Origin: Rubrivivax sp.
Lineage (GTDB): Bacteria > Pseudomonadota > Gammaproteobacteria > Burkholderiales > Burkholderiaceae_C
NCBI GenBank assembly: GCA_016790435.1
Contig: JAEUPE010000257.1
Coordinates: forward strand, 1-32,565
Reading direction: 5' to 3'
Length of the DNA stretch: 32,565 nt
The translations under genes and the position numbers were made by a program. Shown piece by piece: positions 29,970 to 32,565 of the stretch (within the stretch, counting starts at the first letter, position 1; each line of letters opens with the position of its first letter). Under the pieces are notes generated by a model that was not told the origin of the DNA, did not search any database, and saw only the letters and a program-made list of their open reading frames with translations.

Positions 29970-30063
29970 GAACTCAACCTTCCTGCGCCGAACGGCGCGG
30001 TGGCACGGACATGGAGGACAGCTTTGGTCTAGAAGGGCTTGAGCGGCAAGGCGCGCAGCCAGG

Positions 30064-30726
30064 TCAGTGGAGCAGTCGCACGGCCAGCACCTCGCCGCTG
30101 CCCGCCACCAGCAATTCGGCGCGCAGCCGTTCGGCTGCATGCCCAGGGTCGTAGGGCAGGCCCATGGCGGCAAGGCGCTGCTGCGGCAATTCGGTGGTCA
30201 CCACCCAGGCCGGGGTGTCCGCACCGACCGCGGCGCCGCTCGCGCGCTGCGCCTCGATGAGCGCGCGCATGCGCTCGGCGCTGACGAGCGGCACGAAGTG
30301 CATCGCCGGGGTCCATTCGCCCGCCACACCGGCGACTTGCGCGGCGGGCGGCAACGACGCCGCGCCGGGCAGTGCCAGCGGCAACGGGTCGGGCGTCGTC
30401 TGCGGCGGCCGCAGGGCCAGCAAGAGCGACACGCCCAACACGACGGCACACGTCGCGGCCCCGGCCCAGGCGCCCCACGGCCCTGGCCGGCGCGCGCCGC
30501 CGATGCCTGAGGCGAGCCAGCGCGGCATGCGCGACCCACCCGCCGGCGCGGCAGCGATCGGGCCTGTCGTCGACCCGTCGCGCGCCGCCCCACGTCGGGC
30601 CTGCACCGCCGCCCGCTTCGCCGCAGCCAGCACCGAACGCGGAGGAGCGGGTTGCGCCGAGAGGTCGTCGCGCAGCGCGGCGAGAGCCTGGGCCAGGGTG
30701 GTCTGGCGGTCGGGTGTCGGGTTCAT
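30064..30726 (-). CDS. Membrane anti-sigma factor candidate
   Basis: The 220-residue protein has a cytoplasmic N-terminal part (TTLAQALAALRDDLSAQP), a single transmembrane helix near 85-107 (WAGAATCAVVLGVSLLLAL) and a periplasmic domain of about 110 residues ending LAVRLLH. This is the topology of an anti-sigma factor that holds its sigma at the membrane. The HxxxCxxC zinc motif of the common zinc anti-sigma class is absent. The ATG at 30726 overlaps the sigma stop (ATGA), so the pair is co-translated. The domain after the helix (TPAMHFVPLVSAERMRALIE) would face the periplasm and could sense the neighbouring exported protein. Assignment rests on position and topology. Confidence 0.75.
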   Translation of the reverse strand: MNPTPDRQTTLAQALAALRDDLSAQPAPPRSVLAAAKRAAVQARRGAARDGSTTGPIAAAPAGGSRMPRWLASGIGGARRPGPWGAWAGAATCAVVLGVSLLLALRPPQTTPDPLPLALPGAASLPPAAQVAGVAGEWTPAMHFVPLVSAERMRALIEAQRASGAAVGADTPAWVVTTELPQQRLAAMGLPYDPGHAAERLRAELLVAGSGEVLAVRLLH

Positions 30727-31409
30727 GGGCGGGTTCCTGGCAGGTCGGGAGAGCCGCCGGCGCCGAGCAGCGCCGCCAGCCGCGCGCGGGCGCGGTGCAG
30801 CCGCGTGCGCAATGTATTGAGCTCGATGCCGGCGATCTGCGCCGCTTCAGCGTACGGCCGCTCCTGGAGATCGACGAGCACCACCGCCTCGCGGAAGACC
30901 ATCGGCAGCGCGCGCAGCGCCGCCCACAGGGCCTGCAGCTCTTGCGTGCGCACGAGCAGCGCCTCGGGCGACGCCGCAAGCTCGGGGTGGTGCGCGCCAG
31001 CCGCCGAGGCCGGCATGTCCGGTGCGCCGGCGTCGGCCGGCGCGGCAGCGTCGATGTCCACCAGCGGCTCCTCGCGTCGCAACTCGCGCCAGCGCGCCGC
31101 CAGCGCATGGCGCGCCACGCCTGCGAGGTAGGCGCCGATCTGCCCGCGTGCCGGGTCGAAACCCTGCGGCCGCGTCGCCAACGCGACGAAGGCTTCTTGC
31201 GTGGCATCGGCCGCCCAGGCGGCGTTGCCGCACAGGGCCAGCGCATAGCGGTAGACGCGGCCCGACTCCCGTCGGTAGAGGCTTTCGAGCGCCTCCAGAT
31301 CACCGCCAACGAGGCGCTGCAGCAGCCGCGCTGCAGCGCCCTCCGCGTCCACCGAGGCGTCGTCCGGGGCCGGCGTGCGCGCGCGCCGCTGCGGGGCGAA
31401 GAACATCAT
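30723..31409 (-). CDS. ECF-type RNA polymerase sigma factor
   Basis: The 228-residue protein has the two ECF domains. Region 2 reads LVGGDLEALESLYRRESGRVYRYALAL with DATQEAFVAL. Region 4 reads LRALPMVFREAVVLVDLQERPYAEAAQIAGI and LNTLRTRLHRARARL, which bind the -10 and -35 elements. A linker rich in Ala, Asp and Pro (about 125-160) joins them. Starts at 31409 or 31406 (adjacent ATGs) are both possible; the upstream-open frame is not homologous. It heads an operon with the membrane anti-sigma candidate and an exported protein. About 100 bp upstream is a GGGAACC/TCAATA pair that may be its own target promoter. Confidence 0.92.
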   Translation of the reverse strand: MMFFAPQRRARTPAPDDASVDAEGAAARLLQRLVGGDLEALESLYRRESGRVYRYALALCGNAAWAADATQEAFVALATRPQGFDPARGQIGAYLAGVARHALAARWRELRREEPLVDIDAAAPADAGAPDMPASAAGAHHPELAASPEALLVRTQELQALWAALRALPMVFREAVVLVDLQERPYAEAAQIAGIELNTLRTRLHRARARLAALLGAGGSPDLPGTRP

Positions 31410-31780
31410 CCCCGGGCAGTCGAGGGCAAAGTTGCCGTGGCTGGGCTCATGTCGGGCTCCCTCGGTGCGCGGTTCGCGGTTCGCGCCCGCTGCATGCGGG
31501 CTGCTTCCCGTATTGAAGCGGGCGGCCCAAAAGGTTCCCGGCGTCGGGGCTGGGCATTCCCGCACGTCGCCGGCGCTCCGCCCACGCCTCTCGGCGCCTC
31601 GCGATGAGCGGCCTGTCTGCAGGCGATGCAGCCTGTCGGGCGCTCTCGCGGTTGTGTCGCCTGCCCATGGCCCTCGGCGGGGCTGCCGCTACAGTGGGTG
31701 TCATCGGGTCCACGCCAACGACCGGTGCGGATCGGAGGGGGCCATCGAGCACCCACCGCGACACCTTGGCCCGCCCTGCG
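31410..31780. other. 371-bp divergent intergenic region
   Basis: The region lies between the sigma gene (minus) and the membrane coiled-coil gene (plus). It is GC-rich with short CG-rich repeats but no coding frame with a plausible start. The only signal I can support is the minus-strand promoter candidate at 31511-31539. For the plus-strand gene I see no convincing promoter; TACAGT near 31690 lacks a partner. Confidence 0.6.
31511..31539 (-). promoter_or_regulatory. Candidate ECF-type promoter of the sigma operon
   Basis: On the minus strand GGGAACC (31533-31539) and TCAATA (31511-31516) are separated by 16 bp. GGAAC is the hallmark of many ECF -35 elements. It is about 100 bp upstream of the sigma start and would allow autoregulation. 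The -10 is only a guess, as it varies between ECF groups. Confidence 0.45.
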
Positions 31781-32565
31781 ATGAACGCCCCTCCCGCCCC
31801 CTCCCCCCAGGCCTCGACAGCCACGCTGTGGCGCCAGCGCTGGCAGCACTTTTCGGCCGCTTCGCTGAAGGCTTTCCACGCCTATGCCTCGTGGCTGGTG
31901 AGCATTTCGTGGCGTCGATTCCTCCTCCTGGCGCTCCTGCTGCTCGTGGTGGTGGGCATCCTGCACGACCTGCCACCCTTCACCTGGACTTTCACCGAGC
32001 AGATCCAGGAGCGTGTGCCGCGCACGCCGACACCGCCAACGCCGCCAAAGCCAACCGCGCGGCCAGCCACGCCCGAACCACCCGCCCCCCCCAGGTCACC
32101 CGAGGTCGCGACGAAGCCTGGCCAGGACCTGCCCATCCGCATCGAGCGGCCGCGCAAGGGCGAGAAGACCGAGGGCCTGGACATCAGCATCGGCAAGGAC
32201 GGCATCCGCATCACGCCACGCACGGCGAGTGCCGCCAGTGCGCCATCGGCTGCCAGCGCACCGGGGGCACCGCAGGGCGCCGCATCGGCCGCAAAGGCAG
32301 ACGCCGACGCCGCCGTGCACATCGCGTTGCCCCCAGGTGCCACCAGCGAGGCGGTGCGCGAAGCGGTGGAGGAAGCCCGCCAGCAGATCGAGGAGGCGAT
32401 CCGCGCCGCGCGCGAAGAGGCCGAGCAGGCGCGACGCGATGCCGAAGAGGCGCGGGACGACGCCGAGCGAGCACTCGCGGAGGTCACCGGCACGCGCAAG
32501 CGCGTGCGCAAGACGCGCATCGGCATCGGCGACTTCCTGATGCAGTTCACGGTGCTGTGGGTGCT
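31781..32565 (+). CDS. Membrane protein with Pro-rich linker and coiled coil, 3' truncated by window
   Basis: From the ATG at 31781 a frame stays open to the window edge (261 residues, no stop). It encodes a polar N-terminus, one hydrophobic helix near 49-62 (FLLLALLLLVVVGIL), then a linker of TPPTPPKPT type. A stretch DGIRITPRTASAAS follows, then an Ala/Glu/Arg-rich helix (about 190-235, EEARQQIEEAIRAAREEAE) likely to form a coiled coil. The last residues (IGIGDFLMQFTVLWV) suggest a second membrane helix beginning at the edge. It diverges from the ECF sigma operon. Like the exported protein of that operon it carries a Pro/Thr linker, so the two may act together in the envelope. I do not recognise the family. 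Confidence 0.75.
   Translation, partial: MNAPPAPSPQASTATLWRQRWQHFSAASLKAFHAYASWLVSISWRRFLLLALLLLVVVGILHDLPPFTWTFTEQIQERVPRTPTPPTPPKPTARPATPEPPAPPRSPEVATKPGQDLPIRIERPRKGEKTEGLDISIGKDGIRITPRTASAASAPSAASAPGAPQGAASAAKADADAAVHIALPPGATSEAVREAVEEARQQIEEAIRAAREEAEQARRDAEEARDDAERALAEVTGTRKRVRKTRIGIGDFLMQFTVLWV

Overview
The window is GC-rich, densely coded DNA that looks chromosomal and comes from a betaproteobacterium. It most resembles the Burkholderiales, in the Rubrivivax/Leptothrix/Ideonella range. The reasons are the rpe and apaG pair, two complete tripartite TRAP transporters, a fused indolepyruvate ferredoxin oxidoreductase with a divergent Lrp-type regulator, and an mcp-cheW-cheR-cheD-cheB order. 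This placement rests on gene content and remembered synteny, not on a search.

Layout. Positions 1-3661 hold the end of a chemoreceptor gene followed by tightly packed cheW, cheR, cheD and cheB. Positions 3693-6171 hold a lysine/saccharopine dehydrogenase-type gene, an unrecognised 192-residue protein and an Lrp/AsnC regulator. A strikingly regular array of four heptamers at an exact 21-bp period lies upstream of the dehydrogenase. Positions 6248-14949 run from rpe (minus) to apaG (plus). Between these two housekeeping genes sits a self-contained catabolic cassette: a LacI-type regulator (minus) diverging from a TRAP transporter (P-Q-M), a VOC-fold protein, a RuBisCO-like protein and a DUF1537 acid-sugar kinase. 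Positions 14974-16978 hold a small membrane protein, a membrane diguanylate cyclase and a second Lrp regulator. Positions 17128-21606 hold the 1183-residue oxidoreductase and a Nudix hydrolase. Positions 21891-26716 hold a second TRAP system with a Tat-type lipoprotein receptor, an amidase and a small membrane protein. Positions 26807-28724 hold a cysteine-free IscR-like Rrf2 regulator, a divergent NhaR-like LysR regulator and a small protein. Positions 28731-32565 hold an ECF sigma factor, a membrane anti-sigma candidate, an exported protein with a PPT-repeat insert and, divergently, a membrane coiled-coil protein cut by the window end.

How the genes work together. The best candidate for a little-described system is the 7017-14500 cassette. 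A TRAP importer for an organic acid feeds a pathway in which a DUF1537 kinase would phosphorylate an acid sugar and a RuBisCO-like protein with nearly intact RuBisCO active-site residues would cleave or decarboxylate it. The same enzyme pair is known from 3-oxo-isoapionate (D-apiose) catabolism (OiaK/OiaX or OiaT). Here it occurs without the usual dehydrogenase and isomerases and with an extra VOC protein, so the substrate may be different. The second TRAP-amidase operon beside the oxidoreductase suggests uptake and use of other organic acids or amides.

No rRNA, tRNA, CRISPR array or insertion sequence was recognised. Promoter and operator calls are by eye.
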